Source of the DNA: Prolixibacteraceae bacterium
GTDB lineage: Bacteria > Bacteroidota > Bacteroidia > Bacteroidales > Prolixibacteraceae
Direction: 5' to 3'
Length of the DNA: 64,000 nt
Assembly (NCBI GenBank): GCA_023229575.1
Contig: JALNYZ010000020.1
Span: 1 to 64,000, forward strand
Shown here: piece by piece, positions 16,635 through 25,124 of the stretch
Numbering within the stretch: the first letter of the stretch is position 1
Layout of the letters: each line of letters opens with the position of its first letter
Translations under genes and position numbers: made by a program
The notes under the pieces: generated by a model
The model's input: the letters and a program-made list of their open reading frames with translations, nothing else
Databases searched by the model: none
Told to the model about the DNA's origin: nothing

Positions 16635-19031
16635 ATGTATTTAAAATTTAAGTATCTGACCTCAGTCTGTCTAATTACATGCTTTTTTGTGGGGATATTT
16701 TTTGCCGTAGTTAAACCAGTTGTTGCTTCAACATTATATGAAGTACAGGACTGGAGTACCTTCGTAGGGCGTAGGGATTGGTTACTCAGCCTGGCTTGGC
16801 CGCCACCAACCCAAACCCAACATTTGGGGATGGTCTATAACCTGGCCAACCTCTATAATTATCCTGCCGGTTCGACGAACTCAAACAACGCTGTCAATTA
16901 TACTTCCAAGATGTTTGAACTCTTGACCACTTATGACCAGCTTCAGTCAAGCGAATTTTACCCTTTGGGCATCGTCAGGGCCATCTACCAGTTTGGTACC
17001 CGGTTCAGTTCTGTGCAGATGGTCAAAATCGGGAGAGATGCCGAGAAGTTTTATTTCTGGTATGGGGGTGGAACCGAAAATCATCACATATTGAGGTTAT
17101 CTAACGCTTACCTGTTGGCTCAAAAGTTTCCAAATGGTTCCTGGCAACCTGACTTCCCAAATCCAAAACGGGCCGATCGTGCAGACCTTCCTTTGGGAAG
17201 TGCCCGGGTAAACTCAGCAACAATGATGAGCTTTGCCAAAGAAACGTTACGCTTGGAAGGGCAGAAGCATTATGCTCATTCATTCGGGGAAGCCGCCTCG
17301 CCGAATTATCTTATGGCCCATCTTATGCCTTTGCTGCATCTTTATGAATTTGCGGAAGACAAAGAGATGAAAAGCATCGCCCAAGCCATGATTCTTCATT
17401 TGCTGGCACACTTGTCTGTTAACGTTTATCGTGGTTATATCCTTGATCCTTACCCGCGTTTCTACAACTCGCTTTATACTAATGGAGGTAAAGGTCCAGG
17501 GAATGAAGATGGCGTTAAGAACCCTACTCTTCTTTTGAACTGGCTCTATTGGAATCAGTTTACGCCTGATGCAGCCCGAATGACAACTTGGGGCGATCCA
17601 TTGTGGGCGCTCTATCCTGCTATTTCCTCCTACCGGCCACCGGTAGCCTTGGAGCGCATTGCCAACCTGAGCAGCGACAATCTGGGCAAAGCGCACTGGG
17701 TCAAAACCACAGAGCCAGGCCATAATGGAAGCACTACTACTGTGATATTTGATGTTGAACGCCGTCGTGTTTGGCGTGACAAGGAATTCGCAATCGGTTC
17801 GATGACCGGTTATCATGATCCTGAAGGTTTTTATTTGACAGACGGGAGCAAGTTGGGTATTGCCTATCGCTCCAATGACCGGTTACAATACCTTCAGGCC
17901 GGACATCCTTATTGGCTTGCCGATGAGCCAGAAACCCTGTCTAACTTTGCATGGTGGCAGGGTCCCCTTTCACCCTTCATACAAGTGGCCCACGATAAAA
18001 ACACCGTTATTGTAATGTTTAACATTACCGATACTGATCCCTGGCCAACTTCAAAACGTACCGATTTTTACCTTACTGACAGGTCTACAAATCGAATCAG
18101 GAGAAGTGAACATACAAATGCACAACGCAAGGAATGCGGAATCCGCTATCCGGTCACAATGGACGAAACAAGCGAAGTAACCAATGCAGACGGCACAAAA
18201 TGGTATTTTTTGCGTGAAGGGCTGACCTTCATTGGGATTCGTTCACTGACCCCATCGACAACTCAGATCGACAACAAGAATGTGTGGAAGGCTCTTTATG
18301 CAACGGCCGTCCTTCATGGAGGGCGTTCTCAAACCGGATTTGTTGTCGAGGTCGGTACCAGTGTGGAGAGCGGCGGTAAGTTTGCCACATTTGAAATATT
18401 CAAAGCGAACCTTACTGCCCGTCAACCAAGCGTTAAATGGGGTTTCGGCTCTACTCCATCATTGACCATAGAATATACCAATTCAGAAAACGTGACTCTC
18501 AAAACGGAATACGATACCAATCTGGTTGCTGATGCTGAAGGCAAGGTAAGGATGATCCCCAATGTTTGGGTGAATGGTGTACCAGAAGTTTCAGACTCCT
18601 GGCCTGACATCGATGCCCGGATCGATCCCACACATCCTCTTGTAACATTGGTCGATAAAGTGTTGACGATCACCGATCCTGTCACAGGAGCCGTAGAAAG
18701 TGTAGATTGGAGGGGAAATCTTCCGGTTATATCGTCGGATGTGTCCACAGATATAACACTCATTCCCAATGGTTGTAATATTACTTTAAAAATTCTATCG
18801 TGCAGAAATATTGTTTTGCCATGCGAGACAGCAACAGTTACAGTTGCATGTTATGATATAGTGGGCCGCTTACTTGATAAACGAATGAACATTGAAGTCT
18901 TTTCGGGAAATGATATACTATTAAAGGACTTAAATATTAACGGTGTGGTTATTATAAAAGCCGATTGCCGGGATAAAGGTGGAAGGTATTTACAAACGGT
19001 ATCAAAAAAGTTCGTGATAATGCACACATAA
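16635..19031 (+). CDS. Secreted toroid-type polysaccharide lyase candidate with C-terminal sorting domain
   Basis: A 798-residue exported protein; an N-terminal hydrophobic segment (residues 7-31, ending VVAS) is a signal peptide. Residues about 60-330 are helix-rich and resemble an alpha/alpha toroid, with TENHH at 147-151 and, further on, SPNYLMAHLMPLLHLYEFA and a conserved-looking YPRFYN. Residues about 340-700 are beta-rich. ENH-containing toroids followed by beta-sandwiches are typical of polysaccharide lyase-like proteins, but I cannot assign a CAZy family. The last 90 or so residues (LIPNG, then YDIVGRLLDK, GVVIIKA, KKFVI) look like a divergent type IX sorting domain, unusual for its four Cys. 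The GH105 gene downstream predicts a lyase in this locus. Confidence 0.55.
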   Translation: MYLKFKYLTSVCLITCFFVGIFFAVVKPVVASTLYEVQDWSTFVGRRDWLLSLAWPPPTQTQHLGMVYNLANLYNYPAGSTNSNNAVNYTSKMFELLTTYDQLQSSEFYPLGIVRAIYQFGTRFSSVQMVKIGRDAEKFYFWYGGGTENHHILRLSNAYLLAQKFPNGSWQPDFPNPKRADRADLPLGSARVNSATMMSFAKETLRLEGQKHYAHSFGEAASPNYLMAHLMPLLHLYEFAEDKEMKSIAQAMILHLLAHLSVNVYRGYILDPYPRFYNSLYTNGGKGPGNEDGVKNPTLLLNWLYWNQFTPDAARMTTWGDPLWALYPAISSYRPPVALERIANLSSDNLGKAHWVKTTEPGHNGSTTTVIFDVERRRVWRDKEFAIGSMTGYHDPEGFYLTDGSKLGIAYRSNDRLQYLQAGHPYWLADEPETLSNFAWWQGPLSPFIQVAHDKNTVIVMFNITDTDPWPTSKRTDFYLTDRSTNRIRRSEHTNAQRKECGIRYPVTMDETSEVTNADGTKWYFLREGLTFIGIRSLTPSTTQIDNKNVWKALYATAVLHGGRSQTGFVVEVGTSVESGGKFATFEIFKANLTARQPSVKWGFGSTPSLTIEYTNSENVTLKTEYDTNLVADAEGKVRMIPNVWVNGVPEVSDSWPDIDARIDPTHPLVTLVDKVLTITDPVTGAVESVDWRGNLPVISSDVSTDITLIPNGCNITLKILSCRNIVLPCETATVTVACYDIVGRLLDKRMNIEVFSGNDILLKDLNINGVVIIKADCRDKGGRYLQTVSKKFVIMHT

Positions 19032-19161
19032 AGTATAATACTGCCTAAAATTAAACAGACTGAGTATTCATCGTATTGACATTTTCTGCAATATAAACAT
19101 GAATTTCAACTGTTTAAAGTAAATATTGGGAACGAAATATTTAATCAAAAAAATTTAAAAG

Positions 19162-19839
19162 ATGAAAAGTACTCAACTAATTTTTTTAATTCTGTTTTTG
19201 AGTTTTTACCAAATTGGATATGCTAATTCAAGGGGCATAAAAAATCATAAATGGCAATCATTGTTTGGAACAGATTTGAGACAGGCAATTTATGATAAGA
19301 AGTGCTGGAAAATTGAAGATGGGGTTCTCACCGCATCAGAAGATAAGGCAATCTGGACTATTGGGCAATATGAGAATTTTGTTCTTGACCTCGAATTCAA
19401 AACAGAGGACGGAACAAACAGTGGAGTAATTGTTTATTGTACAGATCAGGAAAAATGGATTCCCAACTCAATTGAAATTCAAATCGCTGATGATTATTGC
19501 GAGAAATGGGGCAAAGCGAGAAAAGATTTTCAGTGCGGCGCCATTTTTGGTCACTTGCCTGCAAACCACCAGAAGGTTGTCAAAAAACCAGGAGAGTGGA
19601 ACCATTATCGGATCACTTGTAAAGGAAAAATGATAGAAGTTAAGCTGAATGGGGAGAAAATTACAACAATGGATATGAGACAATGGACGTCTGGTACAAC
19701 GAACCCTGACGGCAGCAGTATCCCATCTTGGCTGCCTAATCCTCTTGCAGATTTATCGACCAAAGGCTTTATCGGATTACAGGGAAAACATGCAAATGCA
19801 ACAATATGGTTTCGTAATATACGCATCAAAACTCTTTAA
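19162..19839 (+). CDS. DUF1080 protein (3-keto-glycoside hydrolase/lyase type), copy 1
   Basis: A 225-residue secreted protein with a signal peptide (FLILFLSFYQIGYA) and one DUF1080 concanavalin-like beta-sandwich. Typical features are WKIEDGVLTASEDKAIWT, DLEFKTEDGTNSGVIVY, IEIQIADDY, GEWNHYRITCKGKMIEVKLNGEKI and the closing KGFIGLQGKHANATIWFRNIRIK. DUF1080 proteins are annotated as 3-keto-disaccharide hydrolases and take part in cleavage of oxidised glycosides in the periplasm. It is paralogous to the next gene but lacks its lipobox. The neighbouring Gfo/Idh/MocA oxidoreductase would supply the keto group. Confidence 0.82.
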   Translation: MKSTQLIFLILFLSFYQIGYANSRGIKNHKWQSLFGTDLRQAIYDKKCWKIEDGVLTASEDKAIWTIGQYENFVLDLEFKTEDGTNSGVIVYCTDQEKWIPNSIEIQIADDYCEKWGKARKDFQCGAIFGHLPANHQKVVKKPGEWNHYRITCKGKMIEVKLNGEKITTMDMRQWTSGTTNPDGSSIPSWLPNPLADLSTKGFIGLQGKHANATIWFRNIRIKTL

Positions 19840-19934
19840 ATAGTTTGAATTGACAGTGAATGCTGAATTTGTAATTTACAGAAAATTAAGTAATCGAATG
19901 CCCGAATTACAACTAATTTGATAAAAATTGAATA

Positions 19935-20696
19935 ATGAAAACTCGAAAAATTGCATTTTTATTGGGACTGTTGTTGCTTCTATTAAGCTATTGCACCCCT
20001 TCTGAAGACAAGGATCCGGCTAGACTTTATGATCAAATTGACAAGACTTCAACTCCTAATTCGCTGACTACTGAAGAGCAGAAAAAGGGATGGCAACTTC
20101 TCTTTGACGGAAAAACAACAAATGGCTGGCATGGTTACAATTTAAAAGGTTTCCCCGATTGCTGGGTAATTGAGAATGGAGTGTTTACCACAACAACCAA
20201 AGGTGGCCATGAAGATTTGGATATTGTTACTGACAGGGAGTACCGCAATTATGCACTGAGCCTCGATTTCAAAATGATGAAGGGAACCAACAGCGGGGTT
20301 ATTTTTCAAGTGGCAGAAGATCCCAAATACAAGTTTCCTTACGAAACAGGTCCTGAATTTCAGATCATTGACCAAGCCAACTGGCCCAATCCTTTGAAAG
20401 ATTGGCAGATATGCGGTGCCAACTATGCAATGTACCCTCCAAAATCACTCCCAAATAAACCAATTGGCGAATGGAACCACCTGATGCTCGTTGTTGATGG
20501 CAATCATGTAACGCAAATCATTAACGGGGTGGTAGTTGTGCAATACGAAAAATATGTAGATGAGTGGAAAAAGCTTCGCAGCAGTGGCAAGTGGGCGAAC
20601 TTCCCTGATTATGGAAAATTTGATATAGGACATATATCCCTTCAAAACCATGGGACGCAGGTATGGTTTCAGAATATAAAACTAAAAGAATTTTAA
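19935..20696 (+). CDS. DUF1080 lipoprotein (3-keto-glycoside hydrolase/lyase type), copy 2
   Basis: A 253-residue lipoprotein with lipobox LLSYC (Cys20). The DUF1080 fold follows a short linker: GWQLLFDGKTTNGWHGYN, then DCWVIENGVFTTTT, LDFKMMKGTNSGVIFQV, EFQIIDQ, GEWNHLMLVVDGNHVTQIINGVVV and GHISLQNHGTQVWFQNIKLKEF. This is the more canonical of the two copies. It likely acts at the outer membrane or periplasm on 3-keto-glycosides made by the oxidoreductase encoded 23 bases downstream. The pair may differ in anomeric or linkage preference; that is inference. Confidence 0.87.
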   Translation: MKTRKIAFLLGLLLLLLSYCTPSEDKDPARLYDQIDKTSTPNSLTTEEQKKGWQLLFDGKTTNGWHGYNLKGFPDCWVIENGVFTTTTKGGHEDLDIVTDREYRNYALSLDFKMMKGTNSGVIFQVAEDPKYKFPYETGPEFQIIDQANWPNPLKDWQICGANYAMYPPKSLPNKPIGEWNHLMLVVDGNHVTQIINGVVVVQYEKYVDEWKKLRSSGKWANFPDYGKFDIGHISLQNHGTQVWFQNIKLKEF

Positions 20697-20718
20697 TAAT
20701 TATAAATCATACTATTAA

Positions 20719-22209
20719 ATGGAGAATTTAAATAATTCACGGAGAAATTTCTTAAAGCACAGTGCTATTGCAACCGCCGGAATCTCGATTGTACCAAGCT
20801 TTTCAGTCAGTGGTTTAGGTCACAAAGCTCCCAGCGACAAGATGAACATAGTTGGCGTTGGGGTGGGTGGGAAAGGTCATCCCAATTTGGTCGGAATGTC
20901 GACAGAGAATATTATTGGTTTGTGCGATGTGGATTGGAAATATTCCGAGAAATGTTTTAATGAGTTTCCCTCTGCCAAACGCTATTGGGATTGGCGCAAA
21001 ATGTTCGACGAATTGGGAAATTCGATCGATGGCGTTATGGTTGCTACTGCTGACCATTCACATGCAGCAATTGCCGCAAGTGCTCTCTCGCTTGGGAAAC
21101 ATGTGTATTGTCAAAAACCATTGACACATTCTGTTTATGAATCGCGACTTCTGACCCGACTGGCTGCCAAACACAAAGTGGCGACACAAATGGGGAACCA
21201 GGGCAATTCCGGGGATGGTGTCCGCCAGCTATGTGAATGGATATGGAACGGCGAGATCGGAGAAGTAAAGGAGGTGCATGCATGGACCGACCGGCCTATC
21301 TGGCCGCAGGGACTACAACGCCCAACTCTTGAGATGAAAACTCCGAAGACTTTGGATTGGGATCTTTTTATCGGCAGCGCTCCAATGCGTCCTTACAATG
21401 ACATTTACACACCCTGGAACTGGCGAGGCTGGTGGGATTTCGGAACCGGCGCATTTGGTGACATGGCCTGTCATGTATTAGATCCTATCTATCAGTCGTT
21501 AAAGTTGGGATATCCCGAAAAGGTACGTGGAAACTCTACTTGCATCAACACCGAATCGGCGCCTCAGGCCGAAACCGTTGAATTTGTATTTCCGCCCCGC
21601 GATAATCTGCCAAAAGTAGCAATGCCGGCTGTTAAAGTATACTGGTACGATGGTGGATTGTTGCCAAATATTGCGGCGCTTCTACCTGAAGGTGAAAACC
21701 TTATGGCCGATGGTCTGGGAGGTTGCATATTTGTTGGTTCAAAAGATACGCTGATTTGCGGTAGCGGAGGCTTCAAAAGTCGTCTGGTATCAGGACGTAT
21801 TCCCAATGTTACCCCTTATCTTCGCCGTGTTCCGGGAGCAATCGGATATGTTGACGGACCTCACGAACAGGACTGGATCCGCGCCTGTAAGGAATCACCT
21901 GAAAGTAGGGTTGAGGGAACATCAAATTTTGCTTATGCCGGACCTTTTAACGAGATGGTACTTCTGGGTGTTCTGGCTATCAGGTTAAAAGGGTTGAATA
22001 AATCGTTAAAATGGGATGCCGAAAAGATGCAGATCACGAATATCTCGGCTACGGAAGAGCTGAAAATCATCACTTCGAATGAGTTTAAAGTGATCGATGG
22101 ACATCCACATTTTAACACCCAATATGCCAAATTCAATGCGCTCCAACGTGCCAATGAATACATCCGGCATACCTACCGGGATGGCTGGAACTTACCGGCT
22201 ATGCCTTAA
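20719..22209 (+). CDS. Tat-exported Gfo/Idh/MocA oxidoreductase
   Basis: A 496-residue NAD(P)-dependent sugar oxidoreductase. The N-terminus SRRNFLKHSAIATAG with Arg8-Arg9 is a twin-arginine signal, so it is exported folded with its cofactor bound. The Rossmann motif GVGVGGKG is at 46-53, and the family's catalytic EKP motif appears as QKP at 132-134 (YCQKPLTHSVYE). The second domain has GTGAFGDMACHVLDPIYQSL. In this setting the likely reaction is oxidation of a glycoside at C3 to a keto-sugar, feeding the DUF1080 proteins. It sits directly after them on the same transcript. Confidence 0.88.
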   Translation: MENLNNSRRNFLKHSAIATAGISIVPSFSVSGLGHKAPSDKMNIVGVGVGGKGHPNLVGMSTENIIGLCDVDWKYSEKCFNEFPSAKRYWDWRKMFDELGNSIDGVMVATADHSHAAIAASALSLGKHVYCQKPLTHSVYESRLLTRLAAKHKVATQMGNQGNSGDGVRQLCEWIWNGEIGEVKEVHAWTDRPIWPQGLQRPTLEMKTPKTLDWDLFIGSAPMRPYNDIYTPWNWRGWWDFGTGAFGDMACHVLDPIYQSLKLGYPEKVRGNSTCINTESAPQAETVEFVFPPRDNLPKVAMPAVKVYWYDGGLLPNIAALLPEGENLMADGLGGCIFVGSKDTLICGSGGFKSRLVSGRIPNVTPYLRRVPGAIGYVDGPHEQDWIRACKESPESRVEGTSNFAYAGPFNEMVLLGVLAIRLKGLNKSLKWDAEKMQITNISATEELKIITSNEFKVIDGHPHFNTQYAKFNALQRANEYIRHTYRDGWNLPAMP

Positions 22210-22359
22210 TGTCTTTCCTTCAATGGGTTTTACCTATTTGTATTTGCCCGAAACAGATGGAAAGGCTCTGGAGAAAATTGAAAAACACTAGGACATATAA
22301 AAAATGTAGTAGTAAATTTTCAATTGACAGCCAATTATCTAAAAATTAAATTTCTAAAT

Positions 22360-23604
22360 ATGACATCAAAGGAAAGATTACAAACAGTCTTAAACCATAA
22401 ACAAGCAGACAAAATTGTAATTGATTTTGGAAGTACGCCAACAACTGGAATTCACGTTCTTGCAATTGAAAACCTGCGGAGATATTACGGTTTGGAAGAG
22501 AAGCCCGTTAAAGTGACTGAACCCTTTCAAATGCTCGGAGAGGTGGAGGCAGATTTACAGGATGCATTGGACATAGACGTTATCGGGATTAGTCCACAAA
22601 ACAATATGTTCGGTTTTGCTAATGAGGATTGGAAGGAGTTTAGAACTTTTTGGGGACAAACTGTTTTGGTACCTGGAAAGTTTAATACTTCCTATGATCA
22701 TGATGGAAGTCTATTACTCTATCCCCAGGGAAATACAGAAGTTCCTCCCAGCGGGCGAATGCCTGAATCAAGTTATTTTTTCGATGCCATCATTCGGCAA
22801 CAACCTATTGATGACAATGCCCTCAACCCTGTTGATAATCTGGAAGAATTTGGATTTGTGTCGGAGGCCGATCTTGTATACTGGGATCAACAAGTTAAAG
22901 AAGCCACTAAAACTGGGAAAGGTATAATTGCCAATTTTGGAGGTACCGCAGTAGGTGATATTGGGTTAGTCCCTGGAACCGGCTTACTTCAATCAAAAGG
23001 CATCCGCGATGTAGCTGAATGGTATATGTCTATCATGATGAGGAGAGAATATGTTATGGAGGTTTTTGAAAAGCAAACAGATATCGCAGTGAGAAATCTG
23101 GGTAAAATTTTCAATGTTGTTGGAAATGCCGTTGATGCCGTATTTATTTGCGGCAATGATTTTGGCACCCAAAATTCCCAGTTTTGTTCTAAGGAGGACT
23201 TTGAAGAGGTATATGCACCATTTTATCGTAAAATGAATGACTGGATACATACCAACACACAGTGGAAAACTTTCAAGCATTCTTGCGGGGCAGTAGAACC
23301 TTTAATTGATAACCTAATTGGAGCGGGATTTGACATATTGAATCCGGTACAATTCAATGCTACCGGAATGGATTCGAAACATCTGAAAGAAAAATACGGT
23401 GACCGCCTGGTATTCTGGGGAGGCGGAGTTGATACTCAAAAAGTATTGGCCTTTGGGACACCTGGCGATGTAAGGAAACAAGTGAATGAACAGTGTAATA
23501 TATTGGGAAAGAATGGAGGATTCGTATTTAACACCGTTCATAATATTCAGGCCAATGTACCAGTTGAAAACCTTGCGGCCATGATAGAAGCTTTGAAAAA
23601 ATGA
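22360..23604 (+). CDS. Uroporphyrinogen decarboxylase-superfamily protein, copy 1
   Basis: A 414-residue cytoplasmic TIM-barrel protein of the URO-D/MtaA superfamily. ATG 22360 (MTSKERLQTVLNHKQADKI) is the family-typical start; an in-frame TTG at 22324 only adds 12 unlikely residues. His307-Ser-Cys309-Gly (KHSCGAVEPLI) is the zinc/active-site motif seen in the methyltransferase branch, and FNTVHNIQANVPVENL closes the barrel. It is not a haem enzyme by context. Such proteins are frequent in glycan loci, but their substrate is not established; no corrinoid protein gene is nearby. A second, distant paralogue lies at the end of the locus. Confidence 0.75.
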   Translation: MTSKERLQTVLNHKQADKIVIDFGSTPTTGIHVLAIENLRRYYGLEEKPVKVTEPFQMLGEVEADLQDALDIDVIGISPQNNMFGFANEDWKEFRTFWGQTVLVPGKFNTSYDHDGSLLLYPQGNTEVPPSGRMPESSYFFDAIIRQQPIDDNALNPVDNLEEFGFVSEADLVYWDQQVKEATKTGKGIIANFGGTAVGDIGLVPGTGLLQSKGIRDVAEWYMSIMMRREYVMEVFEKQTDIAVRNLGKIFNVVGNAVDAVFICGNDFGTQNSQFCSKEDFEEVYAPFYRKMNDWIHTNTQWKTFKHSCGAVEPLIDNLIGAGFDILNPVQFNATGMDSKHLKEKYGDRLVFWGGGVDTQKVLAFGTPGDVRKQVNEQCNILGKNGGFVFNTVHNIQANVPVENLAAMIEALKK

Positions 23605-23907
23605 AACTTAACATTCTCGCTATTCTTAAGTCGTCCGCGGAGTCCAGCAATTGTTGGATCAGGAAGCACTTAGGGTAGTTGAGACGTTGCCCAAGCATAC
23701 ACCTGGAAAGTCGAACGGGGAAACAGTACGAGTTAGCTATACGGTTCCTATAACTTTTGCTTTTTGATAAGCTTATCTGGAAGATCTATTCTTAAAATTT
23801 GCAGGTAAGGGGCGGACAAATACTTTTCCAGATTAGATTGTGATGTACGATTCATTGCACTGATAATAAGGAATATGAATAAGTTTAAAAAATATGAAAT
23901 ATGAAAT
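23605..23907. other. 303-bp gap holding the TonB remnant
   Basis: Apart from the TonB fragment, nothing coding was recognised. The last 30 bases contain the tandem heptamer ATATGAA, giving three overlapping ATGs; only ATG 23908 opens the long frame of the GH43-like gene, as the other two run into stops within a few codons. Confidence 0.6.
23630..23767 (+). pseudogene. TonB C-terminal domain remnant
   Basis: Forty-five sense codons followed by TGA encode an almost perfect TonB C-terminal domain end: VVRGVQQLLDQEALRVVETL, then PKHTPGKSNGETVRVSYTVP, then ITFAF. Bacteroidota TonB proteins have the same order of motifs (ALRV, PK.TPGK.NG, V.VSYTVPI.F). There is no start codon, and an in-frame TAA sits directly upstream at 23627-23629, so only the 3' end of a tonB-type gene survives. 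It lies between the URO-D-like and GH43-like genes and is probably a scar of deletion or recombination in the locus. Confidence 0.85.
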
Positions 23908-25044
23908 ATGAAATTCATTGAGATTAGTGCAGGATTTAATAAGAGTTCAATAGCTAAACGTTGCTTAAACCTTAAAACCTATAGCCTTATTTTAGGAATA
24001 CTGGTCAGTTGTGTTTCTGTTGTCTTTGGACAAACTTCGGAGATAACCAACACTGGATCTGCACTTTCAGACCGTTTTATGCCAGTCCCTTTGAACAGTG
24101 GTTTTCAAATGCCCGGTTTTGAGACTTGGTGTGGTTCCGTGATCAAGGGCGAGGATGGCCGTTATTATATGTTTGCATCCCGTTGGCCAACAGGGAAAAG
24201 TTATAGTTGGGTGTTGGATTCAGAAGTGGTACTGGCTTCATCAGACAATCCTGTCGGGCCCTATCAGTTTGAAGATGTCGTTCTGCCAAAACGAGGCACC
24301 CGATATTGGGACGGGATGTGTGCCCATAACCCAACCATTCATAAATACAAGGACACTTACCTGCTTTACTACACAGGCACTACCTATACCGAACGTAATT
24401 ATCCAACATCATGGGCCAACAAGCGTATCGGTCTGGCGACTGCAACATCTGTGAGGGGACCCTGGAAACGAATGGATGCCCCTATTCTGGAACCACGTCC
24501 GGGAAGATGGGACAATCAGATCACGTCCAACGCTGCCCCTTGTGTGATGCCTGATGGGAAGGTGTTCTTAGTTTATAAAAGTACTAAAACCGGTCATTGG
24601 GCTGATGGTCATTTTGATTTTGACTTACGGTTGGGGGTTGCTGTGGCCGATAATTATGCCGGACCTTATAAACATGTAAGCGAAGAACCGATCCTGACTT
24701 TTACAGGCACAAAAAATTCAAATGCAGAAGATGCCTATTTGTGGCATGAAAAGGATGGTTATCATATGCTTTGCAAAGTGTTTGATGCCGGAACCCCGCT
24801 GATTGGTGAAGATGATGGTGGCATTCATGCCGTTTCGAAAGATGGCATTAACTGGAAGCTGGCAGATAACCCGAAAGGATATTCCAGAACTATTGTTTGG
24901 GCTGACGGGAGGAAAGAATCTGTTTGGAAGCTGGAACGCGCACAACTGCTCATTGAAGACGGGGTCATTACTCATGCTATTTTCGCGATTATCAATAACA
25001 AAGGTGGTAAAATGCACAATATCGTTGTGCCTGTCAGACAATAA
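23908..25044 (+). CDS. GH43-like five-bladed propeller glycosidase
   Basis: A 378-residue secreted protein with a signal segment (TYSLILGILVSCVSVVFGQ, cleaved after GQ near residue 42). The rest has the repeating beta-propeller pattern of GH43/GH117-type enzymes: WCGSVIKGEDGRYYMFASRW, then NPTIHKYKDTYLLYYTG, RIGLATATSVRGPWKR, NAAPCVMPDGKVFLVYKS, RLGVAVADNYAGPYKH, and EDAYLWHEKDGYHMLCKV. Paired acidic residues at blade starts could form the active site, but I cannot set the family precisely. The probable role is an exo-acting glycosidase on side chains. Confidence 0.7.
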   Translation: MKFIEISAGFNKSSIAKRCLNLKTYSLILGILVSCVSVVFGQTSEITNTGSALSDRFMPVPLNSGFQMPGFETWCGSVIKGEDGRYYMFASRWPTGKSYSWVLDSEVVLASSDNPVGPYQFEDVVLPKRGTRYWDGMCAHNPTIHKYKDTYLLYYTGTTYTERNYPTSWANKRIGLATATSVRGPWKRMDAPILEPRPGRWDNQITSNAAPCVMPDGKVFLVYKSTKTGHWADGHFDFDLRLGVAVADNYAGPYKHVSEEPILTFTGTKNSNAEDAYLWHEKDGYHMLCKVFDAGTPLIGEDDGGIHAVSKDGINWKLADNPKGYSRTIVWADGRKESVWKLERAQLLIEDGVITHAIFAIINNKGGKMHNIVVPVRQ

Positions 25045-25124
25045 TACCGTGAAGAGAGGGAAAATTACTTTTATGTTTAACGAGGATAAGAAATGATAAA
25101 GCAATATTCAAATAAATAATTATC

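Noticed and set aside
22360..23604. Haem-pathway HemE
   Set aside because: The HSCG motif and the PUL context fit the methyltransferase-like branch; the N-terminal motif of true HemE is missing.
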